Source: Acidobacteriaceae bacterium (GTDB lineage: Bacteria; Acidobacteriota; Terriglobia; Bryobacterales; Bryobacteraceae). From it: DNA of 64,000 bases. Shown piece after piece: positions 15,919 through 23,236 of this stretch (the first letter of the stretch is position 1; each line of letters starts with the position of its first letter). The stretch spans positions 1-64,000 of the forward strand of contig JAFAYL010000013.1 in NCBI GenBank assembly GCA_019240405.1, in the 5' to 3' direction. The notes under the pieces are model-generated. The model had not been told where the DNA came from. It ran no database searches and saw only the letters and a program-made list of their open reading frames with translations. The translations under genes were made by a program, and so were the position numbers.

Positions 15919-17769
15919 ATGACACAGCTCATTGAAGATTACGCTTTGATCGGCAATAACGCCACGGCGGCGCTCGTTGGGCGGAATGGATCGATCGACT
16001 GGTTAAGCTTTCCGCGATTCGATTCGGCGGCCTGTTTTGCCGGGATGTTGGGGTCTCACGAGAATGGTCACTGGACGATTCAGCCCAAAGCGGAGCGCCC
16101 GGGTGTTCAGCGACGTTACCGGCAAGGGACTCTTGTTTTGGAGACTGAGTTCACGACGCCCGAAGGCACCGTGGTTTTAGTTGACTGCATGGACCGCCGT
16201 GGAGAGCACCAAGATGTGCTGCGGCTTGTGCGGGGCGTGAGCGGGCGTGTTCAGATGCGGATGGAGCTGGCGATTCGCTTCGAGTATGGGGCGGTGATTC
16301 CGTGGGTCAGCCGCCTCTCCGATAGCACGTTGAGCGCCGTTGCCGGTCCTGACCGAATCATCTTCAATGCGCCGATTCCGGTTCGCGGCGAGGATCTCAA
16401 GACTCGTGCTGAGTTCGTAGTAGGAGAAGGGCAAGAGATTCCATTCGCGTTGACCTGGTCGAGCTCCTTCAGCGCGCAGCCGCCCGAGCTAGATGTTGCT
16501 GCTGCAGTTGCGAACGTTACGAAAGCGTGGGAGAAGTGGTCGAGCAGATACAAGCAGGAAGGCCCATATGCGGAAGCCGTTCTCCGGTCGCTAATCACCT
16601 TAAAAGCGTTGACACACCACAGAACGGGCGGAATTGTGGCAGCGCCTACGACATCGCTCCCTGAAGAAATTGGCGGGGCACGAAATTGGGATTACCGGTT
16701 CTGCTGGCTGCGCGATTCCACGTTCACGTTATACGCGCTGATGGAAGCGGGATTCATCGACGAAGCGAAAGCATGGCGAGACTGGCTGCTGCGGGCTGTG
16801 GCAGGAAGCCCGGATCAAATGCAAATCATGTACGGCGTTGCCGGAGAGCGGCGATTGACGGAGTTCGAGTTGTCCGAGCTTCCAGGCTATGAAGGTTCGC
16901 AGCCGGTGCGAATCGGCAATGCCGCATCAGAGCAGTTGCAGTTGGACGTATATGGAGAAGTTCTGGACGCTTTTTATCAGGCGCGCCGGAGAGGAATGCC
17001 TCGCCTGGAAGTGGCGTGGTATTTGGAGCGAGCGCTGGTCAGCCACATCGAGAGGATCTGGAGCAAGCCGGATGACGGCATCTGGGAGATCCGCGGAAAA
17101 CGGCGGCATTTCGTGCATTCAAAAGTTATGGCGTGGGTAGCTGTAGACCGGGCGGTACGTACGATGCAAGAATTTGGCGAAGAGGGGCCGCTGGAGCGCT
17201 GGATTCGATTGCGCGCCGACATTCATGATGAAGTGTGCCGATTCGGATTCAGTCAAGACATAGGATCATTTGTGCAGTATTTTGGCGGCAAAGACCTGGA
17301 TGCGAGCCTGCTGATGCTGCCGCTGGTCGGGTTTCTTCCGCCGGAAGATCCGAGGATGCGCGGAACGGTGGCGGCGATAGAAAAACATTTGATGCCGGAC
17401 GGCTTTGTTGCCCGTTACGACACGCGGAGCGCGGTGGATGGAGTGCCGGGAAACGAAGGGGTGTTCTTGGCGTGCAGTTTCTGGTTAGTAGACAATTACG
17501 TGCTGCAACATCGTTACGATGAAGCCCGCGCTCTGTTTGAACGGCTGCTTTCGATCCGCAACGATGTGGGGCTGCTATCGGAGGAGTACGACCCGAGAGA
17601 GCGCCGTCAATTAGGAAATTTTCCGCAGGCGTTTTCGCATTTGGCGCTGGTGAATTCAGCGCATAACCTGAGCGCCGACACCAAGCCGGCCAGGCACCGC
17701 GCGGCTCGTAAGACGCCGGTTAAGCACGATCACACACTTACCACCCCTCTCGCTTCCGTAGAGAAGTAA
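15919..17769 (+). CDS. Glycoside hydrolase family 15 protein (glucoamylase/trehalase-like)
   Basis: A 616-residue cytoplasmic enzyme with no signal peptide. The N-terminal beta domain starts IEDYALIGNNATAALVGRNGSIDWLSFPRFDS, and the (alpha/alpha)6 barrel holds the signature GARNWDYRFCWLRDSTF (about 253-269) and, near the end, LLSEEYDP with the second catalytic Glu. GH15 enzymes of this architecture act on starch-type oligosaccharides or, in mycobacteria and some others, on trehalose. A GGAG ribosome site lies 9 bp before ATG 15919. The stop overlaps the convergent YfiT gene by 32 bp. Confidence 0.92.
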   Translation: MTQLIEDYALIGNNATAALVGRNGSIDWLSFPRFDSAACFAGMLGSHENGHWTIQPKAERPGVQRRYRQGTLVLETEFTTPEGTVVLVDCMDRRGEHQDVLRLVRGVSGRVQMRMELAIRFEYGAVIPWVSRLSDSTLSAVAGPDRIIFNAPIPVRGEDLKTRAEFVVGEGQEIPFALTWSSSFSAQPPELDVAAAVANVTKAWEKWSSRYKQEGPYAEAVLRSLITLKALTHHRTGGIVAAPTTSLPEEIGGARNWDYRFCWLRDSTFTLYALMEAGFIDEAKAWRDWLLRAVAGSPDQMQIMYGVAGERRLTEFELSELPGYEGSQPVRIGNAASEQLQLDVYGEVLDAFYQARRRGMPRLEVAWYLERALVSHIERIWSKPDDGIWEIRGKRRHFVHSKVMAWVAVDRAVRTMQEFGEEGPLERWIRLRADIHDEVCRFGFSQDIGSFVQYFGGKDLDASLLMLPLVGFLPPEDPRMRGTVAAIEKHLMPDGFVARYDTRSAVDGVPGNEGVFLACSFWLVDNYVLQHRYDEARALFERLLSIRNDVGLLSEEYDPRERRQLGNFPQAFSHLALVNSAHNLSADTKPARHRAARKTPVKHDHTLTTPLASVEK

Positions 17770-18286
17770 TCTGGGCGACGTGGTGACGGCTATGCCATGC
17801 ATACATGCCGAGCGTCCATTCTAAATTGATATTGCCCCACTCCGGGTGTTGAAACGTGCGCGCAAAATCGGCGTCAGTGAGTGACGTGAGCAGCGCCAGC
17901 CAGCGGGCATGTAACGCTTCGAGCAAATTGAGCGAGATCTCGATTGGCGCGGTTCTTGCGTCTGGAAGCTCGGCCCAAGCCGCTTCTTCGTAGGTCTTAA
18001 TTGCCGGCGAGTTTTCGGTTAGCGCGAGGCGGAAACGCACGTAACTGTTGAGGTGGCTATCGGGAAGATGATGGACGACCTGGCGCACTGTCCAGCCGCC
18101 GGGGCGATACGGGGTATCCAACTGATATTGATTCAGCCCTGCTACGGTCGCCCTGAGCTTCGCGGGCAATTCCTCGAGGTCGCGGAGCCAGTTTGCGCGA
18201 TTTTGCGCGGTGATGTGGGTAGCCGGTTCATAGCGGCCGATGGGATAGCGAAGATCTTGTTCGGAGGTTATGATTGAGGCGCTCAT
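17738..18286 (-). CDS. YfiT/BstA-type DinB superfamily protein (putative thiol S-transferase)
   Basis: A 182-residue four-helix DinB-like protein. It starts DLRYPIGRYEP, has a metal-binding WTVRQVVHHLPDSHLNSYVRFR stretch and ends MYAWHSRHHVAQIT, giving the three conserved His (one in each helix) of the YfiT group. In Bacillus and Staphylococcus YfiT/BstA transfers bacillithiol to electrophiles; in other phyla the thiol partner is not always known. No bacillithiol biosynthesis genes are in the window. The last 32 bp overlap the end of the GH15 gene in opposite orientation. Confidence 0.88.
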   Translation of the reverse strand: MSASIITSEQDLRYPIGRYEPATHITAQNRANWLRDLEELPAKLRATVAGLNQYQLDTPYRPGGWTVRQVVHHLPDSHLNSYVRFRLALTENSPAIKTYEEAAWAELPDARTAPIEISLNLLEALHARWLALLTSLTDADFARTFQHPEWGNINLEWTLGMYAWHSRHHVAQITSLRKREGW

Positions 18287-18627
18287 GGGTTGTGGATTCA
18301 GCGTAACGCAGTCTGCGCATGCGATTTGTCAAATGACCTAACGGCCGAGGAACTGGACCGCTTCGTTCATCAGCCACGGATTTTGGCCTTGGCGCGCGGT
18401 GACGGACCTGGACTTCACGGGCGAACAGGCGATCACCATCGTCGTCGCGGAGCGAATTGCATCTCCGGCTCTTTTGGATTTTCATGTTGCGATTACGTTC
18501 TGCAACGCTCATACGCCAATGTTCCTAGGCCCTCCGCCGGTGTTGCAAAACTTACCGGTTGTGAGACTAGGTCCGCCGGGCATCCACCTAGCGGCAAGCT
18601 ATACTGGCGACCGAGTGAAGAATCTAG
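18287..18627. other. Intergenic stretch with possible gene debris
   Basis: About 340 bp without a convincing gene. On the minus strand the frame ending with TAG at 18341 reads GQNPWLMNEAVQFLGR, which looks like a protein C-terminus, but the frame is closed by TGA about 60 codons upstream and no family is recognised. It may be the tail of a decayed gene. The right part contains the first of two direct repeats (18542-18575). Confidence 0.4.
18542..18575 (+). repeat. Direct repeat upstream of VOC gene, copy 1
   Basis: GCAAAACTTACC (18545-18556), TGAGACT (18562-18568) and GGTCCG (18570-18575) recur at 19077-19109 in the same orientation, with one single-base gap and a few substitutions. This copy ends 52 bp before the VOC start codon. 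It could be part of a shared promoter or operator, or the mark of an old mobile element; the sequence alone does not decide. Confidence 0.65.
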
Positions 18628-19020
18628 ATGACTGAGACCGTCACCGGCAAACAAATCACCCACCGATGGTACACGCGCCCCGTGCTCTTCGTGTCTGACG
18701 TGAACCGTGCTCTTCGTTTCTACGTCGACATGCTCGGCTTCGAGAAGCGCTGGCATGAGGGCGACGGCGCGGGCGGGGTCTGCCAAGTTTCTCGCTCAGA
18801 ATGCGAGATCATCCTTTGCGAGGAAGCTTCGCGAAGTGGTAAGGCGCGCCTGTATGTGGAACTGACCGTCGATGGACTCAGTGCGCTTCGTCGTGAGATC
18901 GTCGAGCATTCAGTTCCGAGCGAGAACTCATGGTGGGGTTCCGACGTGGTCAAGATCGTCGATCCCGACGGGAATGAGTTGCTGTTTCCCGCTGAATTTC
19001 AAACCACCATGGAACGGTGA
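18628..19020 (+). CDS. VOC superfamily (glyoxalase/bleomycin-resistance-like) protein
   Basis: A 130-residue protein with paired beta-alpha-beta-beta-beta modules: RPVLFVSDVNRALRFYVDMLGFEKRW at the start, SECEIILCEE in the middle, and DVVKIVDPDGNELLFPAEF at the end. These are the signatures of single-domain VOC proteins, including glyoxalase-like and bleomycin-binding proteins. Substrate cannot be read from sequence. ATG 18628 has no strong ribosome site. Near-identical direct repeats lie on both sides of the gene. Confidence 0.85.
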   Translation: MTETVTGKQITHRWYTRPVLFVSDVNRALRFYVDMLGFEKRWHEGDGAGGVCQVSRSECEIILCEEASRSGKARLYVELTVDGLSALRREIVEHSVPSENSWWGSDVVKIVDPDGNELLFPAEFQTTMER

Positions 19021-19076
19021 TTGCAACGGGCCGAATGCGTTAGCCGGTCTGAAATAGCCCAGCCGTGTTTTGCCCA

Positions 19077-19109
19077 GTCGCAAAACTTACCCATTTTGAG
19101 ACTGGTCCG
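19077..19109 (+). repeat. Direct repeat downstream of VOC gene, copy 2
   Basis: GCAAAACTTACC (19080-19091), TGAGACT (19097-19103) and GGTCCG (19104-19109) match copy 1 at 18542-18575. It lies about 40 bp before the start of the small membrane protein gene. Both copies thus precede a start codon by a short distance. Confidence 0.65.
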
Positions 19110-19148
19110 GATATGCGTCCATAAGATGTTAAGGAGATGATCGGCACA

Positions 19149-19391
19149 ATGAAGCGCGTTATCTACATCGCGATCGGTTTGGTGTTGATCGGCCTCGGAG
19201 CGTTCACGCGTACTATCAACGGCTCCCAAATTCAACCATGGCGGCGCGTTCTGCTTATTTCTGGTGGCCTTTTCGTTTTCTACTGCGGCGTAATGTATTA
19301 CCTGCCCCGATATCGCCGCCGCCGTCAAGAGCTAAATGACTTTCTCAATGACGCTGGGCGCGGAATGAGAGGGCATGGAAAATCACGCTAA
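19149..19391 (+). CDS. Small two-helix membrane protein, unknown function
   Basis: About 80 residues with two hydrophobic segments (VIYIAIGLVLIGLGAF and VLLISGGLFVFYCGVMYYL) followed by a basic tail YRRRRQELNDFLNDAGRG. AAGGAG at 19131-19136 serves either ATG 19149 (12-nt spacing) or the ATG 19137 touching it; 19149 is preferred. No family recognised. The arrangement suggests an inner-membrane protein with a cytoplasmic basic C-terminus. Confidence 0.65.
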   Translation: MKRVIYIAIGLVLIGLGAFTRTINGSQIQPWRRVLLISGGLFVFYCGVMYYLPRYRRRRQELNDFLNDAGRGMRGHGKSR

Positions 19392-19411
19392 ACTTTTGTC
19401 TTTTAACGGCG

Positions 19412-19540
19412 GTGCGAAATGGACATTTGTGCAACACACTTGACCCCGTCGGGACGTACAGCGAGCAAACCGCAAGGTAGATTCGAGGGGGAGGCTGGGG
19501 AACTCGCCAATCACAGCCGGGGCCGGACGGAACGCACGAT
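19412..19540 (+). mobile_element. Possible 5' remnant of a group II intron
   Basis: The segment begins GTGCG, like many bacterial group II introns, and contains CCCGTCGGGA, CAAACCGCAAGG, GGGAGGCTGGGGAACTCGCC, CAGCCGGGGCCGG and ACGGAACGCACGA in an order that resembles domain I of such ribozymes. No maturase frame and no domain V hairpin was found downstream, so at most a decayed 5' part remains. The 328-bp gap 19392-19719 otherwise holds only a TATATAG box near 19590 and the leader of the sigma factor gene. Recognition rests on remembered sequence patterns and needs a covariance-model search. Confidence 0.3.
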
Positions 19541-19719
19541 TAGCAAAGAATGTTTTTCGTGGCAACCGGAAAATTCGGGATCTGATCTGTTATATAGGCA
19601 CATGCGAGACGTAAGGCTGCGGGGAGAGTCCCCAACCCCAGGTGCAACTCCCAGAAAGCTCTCCTCGTGGCCCTCGCGCAAATGCCGTGGAGCGGAGCTA
19701 GGTCAAGCAGCGTAGCGGT

Positions 19720-20280
19720 ATGGAGCGGGGAAGTCTACTCGCATTGCCGGGCAGGCCATGGGAGGCGGAGTATTTGGAAGACACCTCGCTTCGCCGGCTA
19801 GTGTTGGAGCACTACGACAGAGAGCACGTTTCACTGCGCCGGTATCTTTTATTCCTCGGGGTGGATTCCGAGACGGCGCGCGAGATCGTACAAGAGAGTT
19901 TTTTGAGGCTCCATGAGCACTTGCTCGCCGATGGCGATCGTCCGAATTTGCGCGCCTGGTTGTTTCGCGTGGCGCATAACTTGGCGCGGAATGCGCAGCA
20001 GTCATTTCACGCGAGTCGAACGGATTCGCTGGGGGATTCGGCGGCAGCAGTTAAAGCGCGCGCGACCATTGAGTCTCCGGAGCAGAAGCTGCTGGTGGAA
20101 GAGCGCACAGAACGCGTGCGTCGCGCGATGGACGAGCTTGGCACGGCGCAGAAGCAGTGCCTGTTATTGAGAGCAGAAGGACTCAAGTATCGCGAGATTG
20201 CCGAGGTGCTGAACCTCGCCGTATCAACGGTTGGCGAGAACATTCAGCGCGGCCTCGAGAGGCTGAAGGAAGTGATATGA
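19720..20280 (+). CDS. ECF-type RNA polymerase sigma factor
   Basis: A 186-residue sigma-70 family protein with region 2 (YLLFLGVDSETAREIVQESFLRLHEHL, then RAWLFRVAHNLARNAQQ) and region 4 (AMDELGTAQKQCLLLRAEGLKYREIAEVLNLAVSTVGENIQRGL). No sigma 1.1 or 3, so it is an extracytoplasmic-function type. The stop overlaps the ATG of the next gene by 4 bp, the normal pairing with a cognate anti-sigma factor. A secreted protein follows and may be a target. Confidence 0.9.
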   Translation: MERGSLLALPGRPWEAEYLEDTSLRRLVLEHYDREHVSLRRYLLFLGVDSETAREIVQESFLRLHEHLLADGDRPNLRAWLFRVAHNLARNAQQSFHASRTDSLGDSAAAVKARATIESPEQKLLVEERTERVRRAMDELGTAQKQCLLLRAEGLKYREIAEVLNLAVSTVGENIQRGLERLKEVI

Positions 20281-20894
20281 AAAACGGTAATCATCTGAAA
20301 GATGAGCTATTGGTGAAAGCTCTTGACGATGAGCTATCTGAAGCCGAGGCTGCGCGAGTTGGCTTGCATTTGTCCAATTGCGATGAGTGTTCGCGGAAAT
20401 ACAGCCAGTATCGGAGTGTATCGAACCGGCTCGAGGGGCTGATGGCCGGGATTGCCACGCAGCGGGTATACGGTGAGCGCGAATCGTTGAAAAAGAAGTT
20501 AGACCCGCATCAAGGAGGACTCCGGGCGAACACCTTCGATAAAGGCTTGCGGCGCTTTGGCTGGGGAATGGCGATCGCCGCGACGCTGGCCATCGGGATT
20601 ACTCTTGCGCCCCGGACAAATTCTCCGAAGAGCGAGCCTGGCGGTGTTTCCCAAGATTCTGGAATTTTTGAAGTTGACGGCGAGACATTCGTGCCACTGC
20701 CTTATTCAAATGCGGATTTGCCGTTGACGGCGCCTCACATATTGCAAATGCGCGTTCCTGCCTCGTCGCTCGCTTCAGCAGGAATTACGGTCGGACCGAT
20801 GCCGAGCGAGATGGGTACTGACCGCTCAGTGTTGGCGGATGTTCTGGTAGGAACCGACGGCCAGCCGCTTGGCGTGCACGTGGTCGAGGAATAA
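20277..20894 (+). CDS. Membrane anti-sigma factor with zinc-finger-like N-terminus
   Basis: 205 residues. The N-terminal anti-sigma domain has ELLVKALDDELSEAEAARVGLHLSNCDECSRK, with the HxxxCxxC pattern (H-L-S-N-C-D-E-C) of zinc-binding anti-sigma domains. One hydrophobic segment (FGWGMAIAATLAIGITLAP) separates it from a periplasmic domain that includes VDGETFVPLPYSNADLPLTAP and RVPASSLASAGI. ATG 20277 overlaps the sigma factor stop (ATGA). The periplasmic part probably senses an envelope signal. Confidence 0.85.
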   Translation: MKNGNHLKDELLVKALDDELSEAEAARVGLHLSNCDECSRKYSQYRSVSNRLEGLMAGIATQRVYGERESLKKKLDPHQGGLRANTFDKGLRRFGWGMAIAATLAIGITLAPRTNSPKSEPGGVSQDSGIFEVDGETFVPLPYSNADLPLTAPHILQMRVPASSLASAGITVGPMPSEMGTDRSVLADVLVGTDGQPLGVHVVEE

Positions 20895-20932
20895 ACGAAT
20901 TTCCGGGAGTTGGCTTTACGGAGAGATATGAA

Positions 20933-21748
20933 ATGAGAAAGATCAGATTAGCTGTTTTGGCTGCGTTCGTAGTCCCGATCGCAGCGTATTCACAGGGTGG
21001 ACCACCGCCAGATGGCCCACCTCCGACCGGCGGACCGCCGCATCATATGTTCGGGCGGGGGCCTGATGCATTCAGGCACTCGTGGAAGATTGTTACGGGC
21101 GCGCCCTATTCCGCTACGGCCACCGATCATTTTTTGCAGACTTTGGAGGGGGGCAATACGATTGAACGCTCGACCACTTCCGAAGTAGCCCGGGACAGTC
21201 AAGGGCGCACTTACACGAAGGAAATCATTCCAGGCGGGCCATGGGCTTCGGAAGCAGGTTCAAAAACGGTTGTGTTCATCACGGACCCCGTTGCCGGCTA
21301 CAGCTACGTTTTACATCCCGATAAGAAGATGGCGACGCGGCGTCCGTTGAAGACTCCGCCGGAGCGAGATCAGGCCGGGGAGGAGCATTCGCGGTTGCGC
21401 AAGGCAGATCACGCGAAAGCACACGGGAACGATGTCACGGAAACGGATCTGGGCTCGAAGGAAATTGCCGGCGTGGGCGTGGCGCAAGGGAGGAGCATCA
21501 CTCGTACGATTCCAGCAGGCCGTATAGGAAACGCACAGCCGATCGTATCGACGAGCGAGGTTTGGTATTCGCCCGAACTGCAAACGGTCGTGCTCTCAAA
21601 GCACAACGATCCGCGAATGGGACAGTCAACATATACGTTGAGCAACATCCAACGCGGTGAGCCGAATCCTGCTCTGTTCCAAGTGCCATCTGATTACAAG
21701 ATCGAGGACGCTCCAGCAAGGCATGGACGCCCCGACGGTCCTGAGTAG
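20933..21748 (+). CDS. Secreted protein of unknown function in the ECF sigma operon
   Basis: 271 residues with signal peptide MRKIRLAVLAAFVVPIAAYS and a Pro/Gly-rich start (GGPPPDGPPPTGGPPHH). The rest alternates beta-strand-like sequence, for example GAPYSATATDHFLQTLEGGN, RDSQGRTYTKEIIPG and STSEVWYSPELQTVVLSKHNDPR. The YSA-T..TLxDG/GN pattern with a later 'RTIPAG' resembles acidobacterial secreted proteins whose role is not known. A GGAGAGAT site is close upstream of ATG 20933. It is probably part of the sigma/anti-sigma transcript, which ends at the hairpin 21780-21820. Confidence 0.75.
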   Translation: MRKIRLAVLAAFVVPIAAYSQGGPPPDGPPPTGGPPHHMFGRGPDAFRHSWKIVTGAPYSATATDHFLQTLEGGNTIERSTTSEVARDSQGRTYTKEIIPGGPWASEAGSKTVVFITDPVAGYSYVLHPDKKMATRRPLKTPPERDQAGEEHSRLRKADHAKAHGNDVTETDLGSKEIAGVGVAQGRSITRTIPAGRIGNAQPIVSTSEVWYSPELQTVVLSKHNDPRMGQSTYTLSNIQRGEPNPALFQVPSDYKIEDAPARHGRPDGPE

Positions 21749-21779
21749 TTTCCCACTAACCACTGAGCTGTAGTAAGAT

Positions 21780-21820
21780 CCTCCTGACCCGATCCCGTGC
21801 GGCGAGTCAGGAGGTTTTTT
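21780..21820 (+). terminator. Terminator-like hairpin whose 3' arm is the rhaI ribosome binding site
   Basis: CCTCCTGAC (21780-21788) pairs perfectly with GTCAGGAGG (21806-21814) across a 17-nt loop and is followed by six T (21815-21820). It fits a rho-independent terminator for the upstream operon. The same 3' arm contains AGGAGG, placed 4 nt before the TTG at 21819 that starts the next gene, so the hairpin would also hide that ribosome site in any read-through transcript. Confidence 0.8.
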
Positions 21821-23012
21821 GCGTCAAGGCGAGAAAGAAGAGCGAGTAAGGAACGCACTCGAAGCGTTTCGAATCGAGGTTCCGTCGTGGGGATTTGCCA
21901 ATACCGGAACGCGCTTTGGGAAATTCCTGCAGCCTGGCGCAGCGACTTCGATTGAAGAAAAATTTGCCGATGCCGGCGAGGTGCACAAGCTCACCGGAAT
22001 ATGTCCGACGATTGCTTTGCACGTGCTGTGGGATTTGCCCCATGGCAAGCAAAGTGTCGATGAGATCCGCGCGTTGGCGACGAAACATGGCGTTCGACCG
22101 GGCTCCATAAATCCAAACACGTTTCAAGATCAGGAATACAAGCATGGCTCCTTTGGGAATCCCGATGGAGCGGTGAGGAGGCGAGCGCTCGATCATGTAC
22201 TGGACAGTATTGAGATTGCGAAACGCCTCGGGAGCCGGGACGTGTCGCTGTGGTTTGCCGATGGGTCTAATTATCCGGGAAGCGCCAATATCCGCCAACG
22301 AAAGGCGTGGTTTGTGGAAGAATTGCGCGAGACGCACCGGTCGTTAGCGGCGGAGCAGCGGATTCTTTTGGAATACAAGCCGTTCGAGCCCGCATTTTAC
22401 CACACGGATATCGCGGATTGGGGCATGTCATCGCTTCTGGCGCGAGCGGCGGGTCCGCAAACAAAGGTGCTCGTAGACACAGGCCATCACTATGCAGCGC
22501 AAAACATCGAACAGATCGTGGCGTGGCTGTTGAGCGAAGACATGCTCGGCGGGTTTCATTTCAACGACCGGCGTTATGCGGATGATGATCTGACTATCGG
22601 ATCCATTGATCCGTATCAAGTGTTTCGCATCTTTCACGAGATCGCGTTCTTCGAATGGGAGACCGGAACGAAGCCCGACATCGCTTACATGATTGACCAA
22701 AGCCCGAATATTAAGGGAAAGATGGAAGCGACCGTGCAGACCGTGATGGCGGCGCAAGAGCTATTTGGGAAGGCGGCGCTGGTGGATCACAAGCGGCTGA
22801 GCGAAGCGCAAGATAAGTCTGAGGTGGTGGCTGCGGAAGAATGCCTCAAAGAGGCGTTTGCGACGGATGTGCGGCCGATCATCGAACAGTGGCGCAAATC
22901 GAAGGGGTTGCCTGCGGATCCGCTGAGAGCTTTGTATGAGAGCAGTTATGTCGAGAAGATTTCGCGAGAGCGGAGGGAGAAGAACAAGGGGGCAACATCA
23001 TCGTATGCGTAA
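21819..23012 (+). CDS. RhaI-type sugar isomerase (L-rhamnose isomerase-like TIM barrel)
   Basis: About 397 residues. Sequence features match the xylose-isomerase-like TIM-barrel family of RhaI proteins: VPSWGFANTGTRFGKF near the start, FADAGEVHKLTGICPTIALHVLWD, VSLWFADGSNYPGSANIRQRK, the metal-site stretch LVDTGHHYAAQNIEQI and GFHFNDRRYADDDLTIGSIDPYQVFRIF. These enzymes interconvert L-rhamnose and L-rhamnulose. TTG 21819 is the only usable start and has AGGAGG 4 nt upstream; the frame upstream to the stop at 21776 offers no ATG or GTG. No rhaB or rhaD is adjacent. Confidence 0.85.
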   Translation: MRQGEKEERVRNALEAFRIEVPSWGFANTGTRFGKFLQPGAATSIEEKFADAGEVHKLTGICPTIALHVLWDLPHGKQSVDEIRALATKHGVRPGSINPNTFQDQEYKHGSFGNPDGAVRRRALDHVLDSIEIAKRLGSRDVSLWFADGSNYPGSANIRQRKAWFVEELRETHRSLAAEQRILLEYKPFEPAFYHTDIADWGMSSLLARAAGPQTKVLVDTGHHYAAQNIEQIVAWLLSEDMLGGFHFNDRRYADDDLTIGSIDPYQVFRIFHEIAFFEWETGTKPDIAYMIDQSPNIKGKMEATVQTVMAAQELFGKAALVDHKRLSEAQDKSEVVAAEECLKEAFATDVRPIIEQWRKSKGLPADPLRALYESSYVEKISRERREKNKGATSSYA

Positions 23013-23032
23013 GGAGTCGATGGTTATAGCAT

Positions 23033-23236
23033 TCAGCGAACGTGCAGCGTTCGGCTGATCCATACTAAGTAGCGCGAAAGGGAGACGCGTTCGGTCCACA
23101 AGAAATGGAAGAATGAAACCGCAGTGATGGATTCGGCGGGCAGGCCCGAATACGTTTCAATTCGCCAGCGCAGGTAAGGAGACTGCCACGGGCGGAATCG
23201 ATGGCCTCGAAGCGCGGTCCAGAGAAACCGAATCAC
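23033..23236 (-). CDS. Small conserved acidobacterial protein, unknown function
   Basis: 67 residues, rich in Trp, Arg and Tyr: FLWTALRGHRFRPWQSPYL, RWRIETYSGL and FFHFLWTERVSLSRYL. The pattern RxxRFRPWxSPYLRWRIETY...ITA is, from memory, shared by small hypothetical proteins in Acidobacteria. ATG 23236 overlaps the stop of the preceding VWFA gene by 4 bp (ATGA), which supports real translation as third gene of that operon. Function unknown. Confidence 0.6.
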   Translation of the reverse strand: MIRFLWTALRGHRFRPWQSPYLRWRIETYSGLPAESITAVSFFHFLWTERVSLSRYLVWISRTLHVR

